Shown: in pieces, positions 42,235-49,654 of the stretch | Layout: every line of letters starts with the position of its first letter | Position numbering within the stretch: position 1 is the stretch's first letter | NCBI GenBank assembly: GCA_964536085.1 | Contig: CAZHWR010000001.1 | Coordinates: forward strand, 1 to 64,000 | Length of the DNA: 64,000 nt | Origin: CAZHWR01 sp964536085 | Lineage (GTDB): Bacteria; Bacillota; Clostridia; Oscillospirales; Ruminococcaceae | Direction: 5' to 3' | The notes under the pieces: generated by a model | Seen by the model: the letters and a program-made list of their open reading frames with translations, nothing else | What the model was told of the DNA's origin: nothing | Databases searched by the model: none | Position numbers and translations under genes: made by a program

Positions 42235-44118
42235 CTATTCTTTATTTTTTATTTTCAGTGCGCGCGACGCGTTTAGTACGGCGATAACCATAACGCCTAC
42301 GTCTGCGAATATCGCGAGCCACATTCCCGCGATTCCGAGCGCGCCGAGTATTAAGCAGACAAGCTTAACCGCCAGCGCAAAAACGATGTTCTGCTTGACG
42401 ATACCGAGCGTGCGGACGGATATGCGTGAAGCGAGTGCGATTTTCTTCGGGTCATCGTCCATTAAAACAACGTCGGCGGCTTCGATCGCCGCGTCCGACC
42501 CGAGCGAGCCCATGGCGATTCCAACGTCCGCTCTGGACAAAACCGGGGCGTCGTTTATGCCGTCGCCCACAAACGCGAGTTTTTCTTTAGGCTGTAAGGC
42601 TGACAAGAGGCGTTCAACCTCGGTCACCTTGTCCTTGGGCAGAAGCTCGCTTTTAACCTCGTCTATGCCGAGTTGAGCGGCGATTTTATCCGCTGCTGCG
42701 GAACTGTCGCCCGTGAGCATGACTGTTTTTCTAACGCCGTATTTTTTAAGCAGCTCCACTGCGCTTTTTGCGGACGGCTTTACAGCGTCCGATATGGTGA
42801 TAAATCCCGCGTATTCACCGTCTATTAAAACATGTACGACTGTTTGACCGCCGCCCGTGGGAGCGGTTTTAACTCCCGCTTTTTCCATAAGCTTTGCGTT
42901 GCCTGCAAAAACCGTGCGTCCGTCGACTGTCGCTTTGACTCCGTGACCGGCAATCTCCTCAATATAGCACGCTCTGCCAAGCTCTAATTTTTCGCCGTAG
43001 GCTTTTCTCAGGCTGAGGCTGATAGGGTGTGAGGACGCGCTTTCGGCGTATGCCGCCGATTCTAAAAGCTGTTTGTCGGTAAAGCCCGGTTCGGGGTTTA
43101 TGCCTGTGACCTCAAAAACACCTTTGGTGAGCGTTCCCGTTTTGTCAAAAACCATGCACTTGACCTGCGACAAGGCTTCCAGATAGTTTGACCCCTTGAC
43201 CAGTATGCCGTTTGAGGAAGCGCAGCCTATTCCGCCAAAAAAGCTCAGCGGGATGGATATAACCAACGCGCAGGGACAGCTTATGACCAGAAAGGTCAGC
43301 GCGCGGGTTATCCAGTCGGTCCACATCGGCGAGCCGCCCGATATCAGCAGTATAAGCGGCGGTAAAACCGCAAGTGCGAGCGCGCTTATACAAACGGCAG
43401 GGGTGTAGTATTTTGCAAAGCGGGTTATGAAGTTTTCCGACCTTGATTTTTTCATGCTGGAATTTTCAACAAGGTCGAGTATTTTTGAAACTGTGGACTC
43501 CCCGAATTCCTTGGTTGTTTTGAGTGTGACGGCTCCTGTGATGTTTATGCAGCCGCTTATAACCTCGTCTGAGGCTTTGACGCTTCTCGGAACGCTTTCG
43601 CCCGTGAGCGCGCTTGTGTCAAGCGTTGTGCTGCCGTTTACAACGATGCCGTCTATCGGGATTTTTTCGCCGGGATTGACGATGATTTCTGTGCCGATTT
43701 CGACCTCGTCCGGGTCGATTTTTTCGATTTTGCCGTCCTTAATTATATTGGCGTAGTCAGGACGTATATCCATAAGCGCCGCGATATTTTTGCGGCTTTT
43801 GCCGACCGCTGCGCTTTGGAACAACTCGCCTATCTGATAAAACAGCATAACGGCGACGCCTTCTTTGAAATCGCAAAGCAGTATTGCGCCTACTGTAGCG
43901 ATTGCCATCAGGAAGTTTTCATCAAAAATCTGCCCTGAAAATATCCCTTTTACCGCTTTTTTAAGAATGTCATATCCTATTATGAAGTACGGAATAAGAT
44001 ATAATACGGCGCGAAGATATATGTTGAGGTTAAAAACGGAGTCTAAAATCCAAACGGCGGCTAACAGCGCAAATGAGACAATAATTCGAGCGAATACGCG
44101 TTTTTGCTTTTGGTTCAT
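42235..44118 (-). CDS. cadA: Heavy-metal P1B-type ATPase (Zn/Cd/Pb exporter)
   Basis: A 627-residue P1B ATPase that pumps a soft divalent metal out of the cell. Motifs in order: actuator loop ALTGESVP, membrane metal site SCPCALV near residue 281, phosphorylated Asp in DKTGTLTKG near 325, the P1B-specific SSHPIS, and GDGINDAP before the last helices. The SCPCAL plus late-helix pattern fits zinc or cadmium rather than copper. It has no N-terminal HMA domain; a separate 72-residue HMA protein is encoded just upstream, and an ArsR-family regulator before that. An AAGGAG site lies 7 nt before the ATG. Confidence 0.93.
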   Translation of the reverse strand: MNQKQKRVFARIIVSFALLAAVWILDSVFNLNIYLRAVLYLIPYFIIGYDILKKAVKGIFSGQIFDENFLMAIATVGAILLCDFKEGVAVMLFYQIGELFQSAAVGKSRKNIAALMDIRPDYANIIKDGKIEKIDPDEVEIGTEIIVNPGEKIPIDGIVVNGSTTLDTSALTGESVPRSVKASDEVISGCINITGAVTLKTTKEFGESTVSKILDLVENSSMKKSRSENFITRFAKYYTPAVCISALALAVLPPLILLISGGSPMWTDWITRALTFLVISCPCALVISIPLSFFGGIGCASSNGILVKGSNYLEALSQVKCMVFDKTGTLTKGVFEVTGINPEPGFTDKQLLESAAYAESASSHPISLSLRKAYGEKLELGRACYIEEIAGHGVKATVDGRTVFAGNAKLMEKAGVKTAPTGGGQTVVHVLIDGEYAGFITISDAVKPSAKSAVELLKKYGVRKTVMLTGDSSAAADKIAAQLGIDEVKSELLPKDKVTEVERLLSALQPKEKLAFVGDGINDAPVLSRADVGIAMGSLGSDAAIEAADVVLMDDDPKKIALASRISVRTLGIVKQNIVFALAVKLVCLILGALGIAGMWLAIFADVGVMVIAVLNASRALKIKNKE

Positions 44119-44153
44119 AATTATTCTCCTTACCGCGCATTAATCCCGGCGGC

Positions 44154-44372
44154 TTATATATAGATTTCGCAGTCGCTTTCTACTTTTTTGCAATTTTTAA
44201 GGGCTGTCTGCATAACGCTTTGAACGTCCGCCTCGGGCTCAAATTCCACCTTGAGCTTTAATGTCATAAAGCTCAGCACCGCGTCTTTAACGCCGTCGGT
44301 GTTTTTAACGGCTTCCTCCATTTTCGCCGCGCAGTTCGGGCAGTCAACCTCGATTTTATATGTTTTTTTCAT
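44154..44372 (-). CDS. Stand-alone heavy-metal-associated (HMA) protein
   Basis: A 72-residue ferredoxin-like HMA domain with the metal-binding CxxC as DCPNCAAKMEEAV (Cys11, Cys14) and a further Cys in the C-terminal part (KNCKKVESDCEIYI). It probably hands metal to the adjacent P-type ATPase, which lacks its own HMA domain. It lies 35 nt ahead of that gene on the same strand, in the order regulator, HMA, ATPase. Confidence 0.9.
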   Translation of the reverse strand: MKKTYKIEVDCPNCAAKMEEAVKNTDGVKDAVLSFMTLKLKVEFEPEADVQSVMQTALKNCKKVESDCEIYI

Positions 44373-44475
44373 AATGTATCATCCTATCTGCAGATGGTGA
44401 AAAAAATTTTAATTTGTACGGCGCGGATTTGCTTTTGCAAAACCCGACGGTACAGAAATCAGTTTGTCTTTATTT

Positions 44476-44850
44476 TTATTCCTCAACGTGCTCCATGCCC
44501 ATGCTAAGCATTGTTCTAACATGGTCGTCGTCCAGAGAGTAAAATATTATTTTACCTTCGCGGCGGAATTTGACCAGCTTTGCATCTTTCAAAATCTTCA
44601 GCTGGTGGCTCACCGCCGACTGTGTAAGGCTTAAAAGCTGCGCCATATCGCCCACGCAAAGCTCGCTTTCAAAAAGCGCGTACAGCAGGCGGATGCGGGT
44701 GGTATCGCCGAACACCTTGAAAAGCTCGGCTAAATCGTAAAGATATTCGTCCGCGGGCTGTTCGGCGAGAACTTTTTTAACAACGTCCTCCCTTGCCGCA
44801 AGAAAATCAGTCGGGCTTTTAGCGGTTTTGATTTTATCGTCAGCAGGCAT
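44476..44850 (-). CDS. ArsR/SmtB-family metal-responsive repressor
   Basis: A 124-residue winged-helix regulator. FKVFGDTTRIRLLYALFESELCVGDMAQLL contains the ELCVGD metal-binding motif of helix alpha-3 (CadC/ArsR type), and SQSAVSHQLKILKDAKLV-like sequence forms the recognition helix. DDDHVRTML near the C-terminus fits the alpha-5 metal site with Asp and His (CzrA/SmtB type). It heads the HMA-ATPase gene set and its own promoter carries repeated CATATG elements, so autorepression relieved by Zn or Cd is likely. Start ATG 44850 follows AAAGGAG. Confidence 0.92.
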   Translation of the reverse strand: MPADDKIKTAKSPTDFLAAREDVVKKVLAEQPADEYLYDLAELFKVFGDTTRIRLLYALFESELCVGDMAQLLSLTQSAVSHQLKILKDAKLVKFRREGKIIFYSLDDDHVRTMLSMGMEHVEE

Positions 44851-44903
44851 TGAGATTCGCTCCTTTCGGGTGCACCAATCATTTTAACATTTTTTCATCT
44901 GTT

Positions 44904-44940
44904 CATATGTAATTATATTCATATGTTACGCGTTTGTCAA
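44904..44940 (-). promoter_or_regulatory. Promoter and ArsR-type operator of the metal-efflux operon
   Basis: On the minus strand TTGACA (44935-44940), 17 nt, TATAAT (44912-44917), with CATATG at 44904-44909 and 44920-44925 (16 nt apart) on each side of the -10 box. This is a plausible ArsR/SmtB repressor site. Confidence 0.75.
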
Positions 44941-45091
44941 TAGAAATTGCATATTTTTTTATAATTCCCTCAAATTTTTGCGATTTAATGTTTTGTTCAT
45001 AAATTATTTGCGGCGTATGCGTTTAAAATAACGGTTATTTACAGTAATATAAATACGAGGGAATTTTTAATACGCTGAGGAAAGGAGCAAA

Positions 45092-46003
45092 ATGGCAAAT
45101 ATAAAACAACTTATCGGCAGTTTAAGCATTAAAAGTATCTTAGCGTTAACGCTTGCGGGAATAATAAACGCTTTGGGCGTAACGCTGTTTATAGCGCCTG
45201 TAAATTTATACGACAGCGGTATATCCGGAACATCGATTTTCCTTTCGCAGTTAACGCCTGAGCAGTTTTCTCTGTCGTTTTTTCTGCTTGTGCTCAACAT
45301 ACCGTTGTTTTTATACGGCTATAAAAAGCAGGGATTTGTATTCACGGTTTACGCCATTTATACGGTAGTCATCTATTCATTGAGCGCATGGCTTATAACC
45401 GATGTTCTTCCGGTGGACGTGACTATTGCTTCGCCGCTGGCGGGTGAGGATCTTTTGCTGTGCGCCGTATTCGGCGGACTTATATCGGGATTGGGAAGCG
45501 GGCTTGCGATACGGTTCGGCGGAGCGATGGACGGCATAGAGGTTTTGGCGGTTATTTTTGCAAAAAAGCTCGGAATAACCGTGGGAACGTTTGTGATGAT
45601 ATATAATGTTTTACTGTATGTTCTTTGCGGCGTTGTGCTCGGGAGCTGGATATTGCCGCTGTATTCGATAGTAACCTATTATTCGGCTTTAAAAACGGTA
45701 GACTTCATCGTCGATGGTATCGACAGGTCAAAGGCGGCGCTTATAGTCACCGAGCGTCACGAAGGGGTCTGCCGTGCGCTGTCCGAGGAATTTGAATGCG
45801 GGATAACGACTATGGACGCAAACGGATATTACTCGGACTCGCCAAGAAAGATGGTGTACGTTGTTTTGAACCGCTTCCAGATAGGAAAAATGAAAACGCT
45901 GGTGCGCGCTGAAGATAAATCGGCGTATATCTCGATTGTGGAGGTAGCGGATGTGTTTGCAGGAAAAAGCGTGACTGTTAAGGCGGATAAAAAAGAGAAT
46001 TGA
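45092..46003 (+). CDS. YitT-family membrane protein (DUF161/DUF2179)
   Basis: A 303-residue protein with five or six membrane helices and a cytoplasmic C-terminal DUF2179 domain (about 215-300). GIINALGVTLFIAPVNLYDSG, GLGSGLAIRFGGAMDGIEVLA and YYSALKTVDFIVDGIDRSKAA are hallmarks of the YitT family, and the DUF2179 part includes GITTMDANGYYS. Function is not established for this family; some members are suspected transporters. An AAAGGAG site precedes the ATG. Single gene. Confidence 0.9.
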   Translation: MANIKQLIGSLSIKSILALTLAGIINALGVTLFIAPVNLYDSGISGTSIFLSQLTPEQFSLSFFLLVLNIPLFLYGYKKQGFVFTVYAIYTVVIYSLSAWLITDVLPVDVTIASPLAGEDLLLCAVFGGLISGLGSGLAIRFGGAMDGIEVLAVIFAKKLGITVGTFVMIYNVLLYVLCGVVLGSWILPLYSIVTYYSALKTVDFIVDGIDRSKAALIVTERHEGVCRALSEEFECGITTMDANGYYSDSPRKMVYVVLNRFQIGKMKTLVRAEDKSAYISIVEVADVFAGKSVTVKADKKEN

Positions 46004-46034
46004 TATACTGAAAGATTATCATCGGTCAAATGCA

Positions 46035-46060
46035 AAAAGCCGTCGGCAACGCCGACGGCT
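46035..46060 (-). terminator. Terminator of the Nudix gene, probably also for yitT
   Basis: A 10-bp perfect stem AGCCGTCGGC with a 3-nt loop; on the minus strand it runs into TTTTTGC. Confidence 0.75.
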
Positions 46061-46082
46061 GAATTGTTTGTGCAAATATTAT

Positions 46083-46703
46083 TTAAATCGCTCCGCGCTC
46101 TTTTATCAAAAGCATCGCGCTGGCTATGATTTTAGCGTGGTCGAATGCGAGCCCGCCGTCGCAGATGATATCCACGTCGTAAACTGCTCCGAGCATTGAG
46201 CCGCGCTTGCGGCAGTTGAGACTGGCCTTGTATTTCTCGCTGTCGGACGACAGGGTGAGCTCTGCCGTTTCGCTGTTTTGAGCGAGCGCCACTTTGAACC
46301 ACATTGAATCGCTTGCGTCGTCGTCCGCTTTTACGGACAGTGAATTTTTATCGGCGAACGCGGCGTAGGCACTCGTCATCGTCCAGTCGCGCGGGTCCCT
46401 GCCCGGGTCGCTGAAAAGACCTATGGGATAAAGTGTAAGGCCGTTTATATGGGTTTCCTCTTTGAGCTCCCTTGCTGCGGCGGCTAACGCGGTTTCATAG
46501 GGGTTTATATATCCGCCCGGAAGCGCCCATTTGCCTTTTTCAGGATGGTTGCCGCGCTTTATCAGCAAAAGTTCGGGGCGTGAACTATCTTCAAGAGAGA
46601 ATATCAGATTGTCGACTGTAACGCTCGGGCGCGGATAGTCCGCCGCGTTATACGAGCTTAGAAATTCCTGTTCCTCGGCGGTTGAGTTTTGTTTTGAATA
46701 CAT
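46083..46703 (-). CDS. Nudix hydrolase
   Basis: A 206-residue hydrolase of nucleoside-diphosphate-linked compounds. The Nudix box GGYINPYETALAAAARELKEET is complete (G-x5-E-x7-REUxEE). KGKWALPGG just before it, and SDPGRDPRDWTMTSAY after it, resemble ADP-ribose or NAD-related Nudix enzymes. I use ATG 46703 with AGGAG 11 nt upstream rather than a TTG that overlaps it. The isochorismatase-type gene lies 87 nt upstream on the same strand; together they could serve NAD or nicotinamide turnover (inference). Confidence 0.88.
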   Translation of the reverse strand: MYSKQNSTAEEQEFLSSYNAADYPRPSVTVDNLIFSLEDSSRPELLLIKRGNHPEKGKWALPGGYINPYETALAAAARELKEETHINGLTLYPIGLFSDPGRDPRDWTMTSAYAAFADKNSLSVKADDDASDSMWFKVALAQNSETAELTLSSDSEKYKASLNCRKRGSMLGAVYDVDIICDGGLAFDHAKIIASAMLLIKERGAI

Positions 46704-46790
46704 TTTTAATATTACTCCTGCTATATTCAAGATTATTATAGTGAAGATGAAGAAAACACTGTTTTGAAGTTGTATGCCTTGCTTCCGGAT

Positions 46791-47324
46791 TTATTGCGGA
46801 TAATTTTCTATGTTAATTTGCATAGACTGCATAACTGCCAGAGCCGATTCGCCCAGCGATTCATCGTTTGAAGCGACGCACTGCGCGTCCACCGATATTT
46901 CCGTTTCGGGAGCGGCGGTTTTCGCAAGCACGGCGTTTGAAATTACGCAGATGTTTGAGACTACGCCCACAAGGGTTATCTTGTTAAATTCATTCTGTTT
47001 TATAAATTCATAAAATTTATCTGATCCAAAGGCGTTTTTTATAAAAATGGGGTCGTCAGGCTGTATGAGCTTTGCCGTTTCGCCGTACAGCTTGTGGCCG
47101 TCCGTACCGTCGATGCAGTGCGGCACAGGCAGCTTTTTGCCCTCTGAGGTGGACAGATAGTCGCTGTAGTGGGTGTCGAACGTGAAAGCGACGGTATCTC
47201 CCGAAGCGCGGTAATCGCGGATGAGCGCTGCAATTTTGCTGTCCAGCGACTTCGCTTTTTCAAAGCCGAGAGAGCCTGAGACAAAGTCGTTTTGATAGTC
47301 GATAACGGCAAGCATTCGTTTCAT
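46791..47324 (-). CDS. Isochorismatase/nicotinamidase-family cysteine hydrolase
   Basis: A 177-residue hydrolase. DYQNDFVSGSLGF near the N-terminus provides the catalytic Asp, IKNAFGSDKF the Lys, and VVSNICVIS the nucleophilic Cys. TFDTHYSDYL and PHCIDGTDGHKL correspond to the metal/substrate region of nicotinamidases (usual form TQDWHP and PHCV). It is probably an amidase such as nicotinamidase, but the unusual metal-site residues leave the substrate open. Start ATG 47324 suits the family N-terminus. Confidence 0.85.
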   Translation of the reverse strand: MKRMLAVIDYQNDFVSGSLGFEKAKSLDSKIAALIRDYRASGDTVAFTFDTHYSDYLSTSEGKKLPVPHCIDGTDGHKLYGETAKLIQPDDPIFIKNAFGSDKFYEFIKQNEFNKITLVGVVSNICVISNAVLAKTAAPETEISVDAQCVASNDESLGESALAVMQSMQINIENYPQ

Positions 47325-47377
47325 AAATATCCCAATCTTTCGTTTTTTATTTTCGGATTTGAACACGGTTTAAGTCC

Positions 47378-47406
47378 AGTATAATGTATTTTTAAAAGTT
47401 GTTCAA
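47378..47406 (-). promoter_or_regulatory. Promoter of the isochorismatase gene
   Basis: On the minus strand TTGAAC (47401-47406), 17 nt, TATACT (47378-47383). Confidence 0.65.
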
Positions 47407-47433
47407 GCGGTAATTCGCGTTCGCGGTCATTCC

Positions 47434-47462
47434 TTGACACACCGGCGGGCGCGGGGTATACT
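47434..47462 (+). promoter_or_regulatory. Promoter of the DUF4886 gene cluster
   Basis: TTGACA (47434-47439), 17-nt GC-rich spacer, TATACT (47457-47462). Confidence 0.7.
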
Positions 47463-47495
47463 TGAAAATACTGACAATGGCAAAAGGAGAAAAAT

Positions 47496-48287
47496 ATGAT
47501 TAAAATTCTTGCAGTCGGAAACAGCTTTTCCGAGGACGCAACGCATTATCTTTATAAAATAGCCGAGTCCGCCGACGTTAAGATGATTGTCGGTAATCTT
47601 TATATTGGCGGGTGCTCGCTTGAAAGGCATGTGGGCAATGCCGAAACGGGAGCCGCCGAGTATGATTATCAGAAAAACGAAAACGGCGAGTGGACTCACC
47701 GCGAAAACACCGAAATAGCATACGGTATTTCCGACGAGGATTGGGATATCGTCACGATTCATCAGGTGAGCGGTTTAAGCGGCGAATCGGACACGTATAA
47801 TTCGGATATTGATTATCTCTGCGAATATATTCATAAGCATGTGTCGAATCCCGATGTAAAGATAGGCTGGCAGATGACATGGGCGTATCAGCAAAACAGC
47901 GGTCATTCTGAATTTGCGCGGTACGGCTGCGACCAGATGAGGATGTATGAAAGCATTGCTGCGGCGGTGTGCGAAAAAATACTGCCCAATCCCGAGCTTG
48001 ATTTTATAATTCCTGCGGGTACGGCGATCCAGAACATGCGTACAAGCTTTGCGGGCGACAATTTAACGCGCGATGGTTTTCATTTAAGCTATAATCTCGG
48101 GCGGTATATAGCGGGACTCGTTTGGTTTTGCAGTATAACGGGGACACCGCCCGAGCGGGTGTCGTATGTCCCTGACTCGGATGAAATTCCCGAAAACTAT
48201 ATCCCCGCGATTCGCGAGGCGGTTAAAAACGCGCTTAAAACGCCGCTTGCGGTTACCGAGTCGTCCTATAAAAAGCGGAAAGCCTAG
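47496..48287 (+). CDS. DUF4886 SGNH-type hydrolase
   Basis: A 263-residue protein of the DUF4886 family within the SGNH/GDSL hydrolase fold. GNSFSEDATHYLYKIA contains the nucleophile Ser in block I, WDIVTIHQVSGLSG is the middle strand, and DGFHLSYNLGRYIAGLVW provides the Asp-x-x-His of block V. No signal peptide is visible, so it would act in the cytoplasm, possibly as an esterase on small acylated sugars (inference). AAAGGAG lies 7 nt before ATG. It leads a three-gene run with the YgjP-like protease and shikimate kinase. Confidence 0.87.
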   Translation: MIKILAVGNSFSEDATHYLYKIAESADVKMIVGNLYIGGCSLERHVGNAETGAAEYDYQKNENGEWTHRENTEIAYGISDEDWDIVTIHQVSGLSGESDTYNSDIDYLCEYIHKHVSNPDVKIGWQMTWAYQQNSGHSEFARYGCDQMRMYESIAAAVCEKILPNPELDFIIPAGTAIQNMRTSFAGDNLTRDGFHLSYNLGRYIAGLVWFCSITGTPPERVSYVPDSDEIPENYIPAIREAVKNALKTPLAVTESSYKKRKA

Positions 48288-48322
48288 CAACCCGGCATAT
48301 TGCTTCCGATCGGAGGATGAGC

Positions 48323-48865
48323 ATGCGCGATTACACAATTATATATTCCAAAAGAAAAACCCTTTGCCTTGAAATAACCGACGAGCTCACGGTGCTGGTG
48401 CGCGCTCCGCGCCGCGTCAGCAGGCGGGTTGTTGATGATTTCGTTCAAAGCCGCTCGGAGTGGATTGAAAAGCACGCCGAGTTGAAACGGCAAAGGCTCG
48501 AAGCGCAAAATGCGGCGTTTGCCGATGTTTCGGGACTGCAAAGGGCGGCGAGGGAGTATATCCTGCCGCGCACTGAGTATTTTTCCGCGCTGATGGGGCT
48601 TTATCCGAACGGAATAAAAATAACCTCGGCGAAAACGCGGTTTGGAAGCTGCAGTCCGAAAAACGGCCTGTGCTTTTCATACAGACTGATGGCGTATCCC
48701 AAAGAAGCGGTGGATTATGTTATCGTACATGAGCTTGCGCATATTAAGCACAAAAACCACCAAAGGGAATTTTATGCGCTGGTGGGGAAATATCTCCCGG
48801 ATTATAAGCAAAGGGAGGCTTTGCTGAAGCGTTTGCCGAAGGCAGATTTACAAATAAGCGAGTGA
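48323..48865 (+). CDS. YgjP-like zinc metallopeptidase (M48/DUF45)
   Basis: A 180-residue cytoplasmic protein of the YgjP/DUF45 family. The zinc motif VIVHELAHIKHKNHQREFY (HExxH with a further His) is intact, and TRFGSCSPKNGLCFSYRLMAYP is the conserved block before it. I choose ATG 48323, 7 nt after CGGAGG, over the ATG at 48317 that is too close to it. Physiological substrates are unknown. It ends 4 nt before the shikimate kinase ATG, so translation is linked. Confidence 0.87.
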   Translation: MRDYTIIYSKRKTLCLEITDELTVLVRAPRRVSRRVVDDFVQSRSEWIEKHAELKRQRLEAQNAAFADVSGLQRAAREYILPRTEYFSALMGLYPNGIKITSAKTRFGSCSPKNGLCFSYRLMAYPKEAVDYVIVHELAHIKHKNHQREFYALVGKYLPDYKQREALLKRLPKADLQISE

Positions 48866-48869
48866 TTTT

Positions 48870-49373
48870 ATGAAAGATAATATTATTTTAATTGGTATGC
48901 CCGGCTCGGGTAAATCTACAGTCGGGGTTGTTCTGGCAAAGATTTTGGGATACGATTTCATTGACCTTGACCTGGTGATTTCGAACCGCGAAAAATCGAC
49001 GCTGCAACGCATAATCGACAATCGGGGATCAGATGAATTTTTGAAATGCGAGGAAGCGGCGGCGTCCTGTCTTGAATGTGAAAAAACCGTTGTTGCAACG
49101 GGAGGTTCGGCTGTTTTGAGCAAAAAGGGAATGGAAAACCTGTCGGGACTGGGAACGGTCGTATTTTTTGATGTTCCTTATTTGGAGCTTTGCGGAAGAA
49201 TCAAAAATTTAAAAACCCGCGGGATAGCCTGCAAACCGGGCGACACTCTGCTCGATGTTTACAACCAAAGGATCGGGCTTTATAAAAAATACGCGCAGAT
49301 AACCGTGGACTGCACAGACGCTTCGTTCCATGAGGTTATCGATAGGACGCTTGACAAGTTGAAGCTTGACTGA
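48870..49373 (+). CDS. aroK: Shikimate kinase
   Basis: A 167-residue P-loop kinase that phosphorylates shikimate in aromatic amino-acid synthesis. It has Walker A GMPGSGKST (9-17), a shikimate-binding DLDLVISNREK block in place of the usual D-x-D, and VATGGSAVLS corresponding to the GGG motif (GGS here). NLKTRGIACKPG resembles the lid. The changed DLD and GGS positions make substrate specificity slightly uncertain. No other aromatic-pathway genes are in the window. A terminator follows. Confidence 0.83.
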   Translation: MKDNIILIGMPGSGKSTVGVVLAKILGYDFIDLDLVISNREKSTLQRIIDNRGSDEFLKCEEAAASCLECEKTVVATGGSAVLSKKGMENLSGLGTVVFFDVPYLELCGRIKNLKTRGIACKPGDTLLDVYNQRIGLYKKYAQITVDCTDASFHEVIDRTLDKLKLD

Positions 49374-49402
49374 CTGCTTTGGAAAATCCTGAATATTATT
49401 AC

Positions 49403-49430
49403 GCAAGGCGGGGACTCCCGCCTTGTTTTT
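49403..49430 (+). terminator. Rho-independent terminator
   Basis: A 9-bp perfect stem CAAGGCGGG with a 4-nt loop and six T residues. Confidence 0.85.
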
Positions 49431-49476
49431 TGGCTCTTTTTTCCTTTTAAGTACGCAATATCAGGATCGGGAACAA

Positions 49477-49523
49477 ACACAACATATAGATTTTTGTGGA
49501 ATATGACAAACAATATCTTGATA
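49477..49523 (+). promoter_or_regulatory. Candidate tandem NrdR boxes
   Basis: ACACAACATATAGATT (49477-49492) matches 12 of 16 positions of the NrdR consensus ACACTATATATAGTGT. A weaker copy (9 of 16) begins exactly 31 nt later (49508-49523). Tandem boxes about three helical turns apart, upstream of ribonucleotide reductase genes, are the usual NrdR arrangement. Confidence 0.5.
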
Positions 49524-49530
49524 TTTTTCC

Positions 49531-49559
49531 TTGACAAACAGGTGTGAGTGCGATATTAT
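49531..49559 (+). promoter_or_regulatory. Promoter of nrdD
   Basis: TTGACA (49531-49536), 17 nt, TATTAT (49554-49559), about 95 nt before the start. Confidence 0.75.
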
Positions 49560-49654
49560 AAAAGCATAGGCTTTTACCGGGTACGGATAATGCGCGGAAA
49601 ATATAACGAAACCAAGGATTTTGGGCAAGTATAATTTAGGGAAAGGAATGAGTA

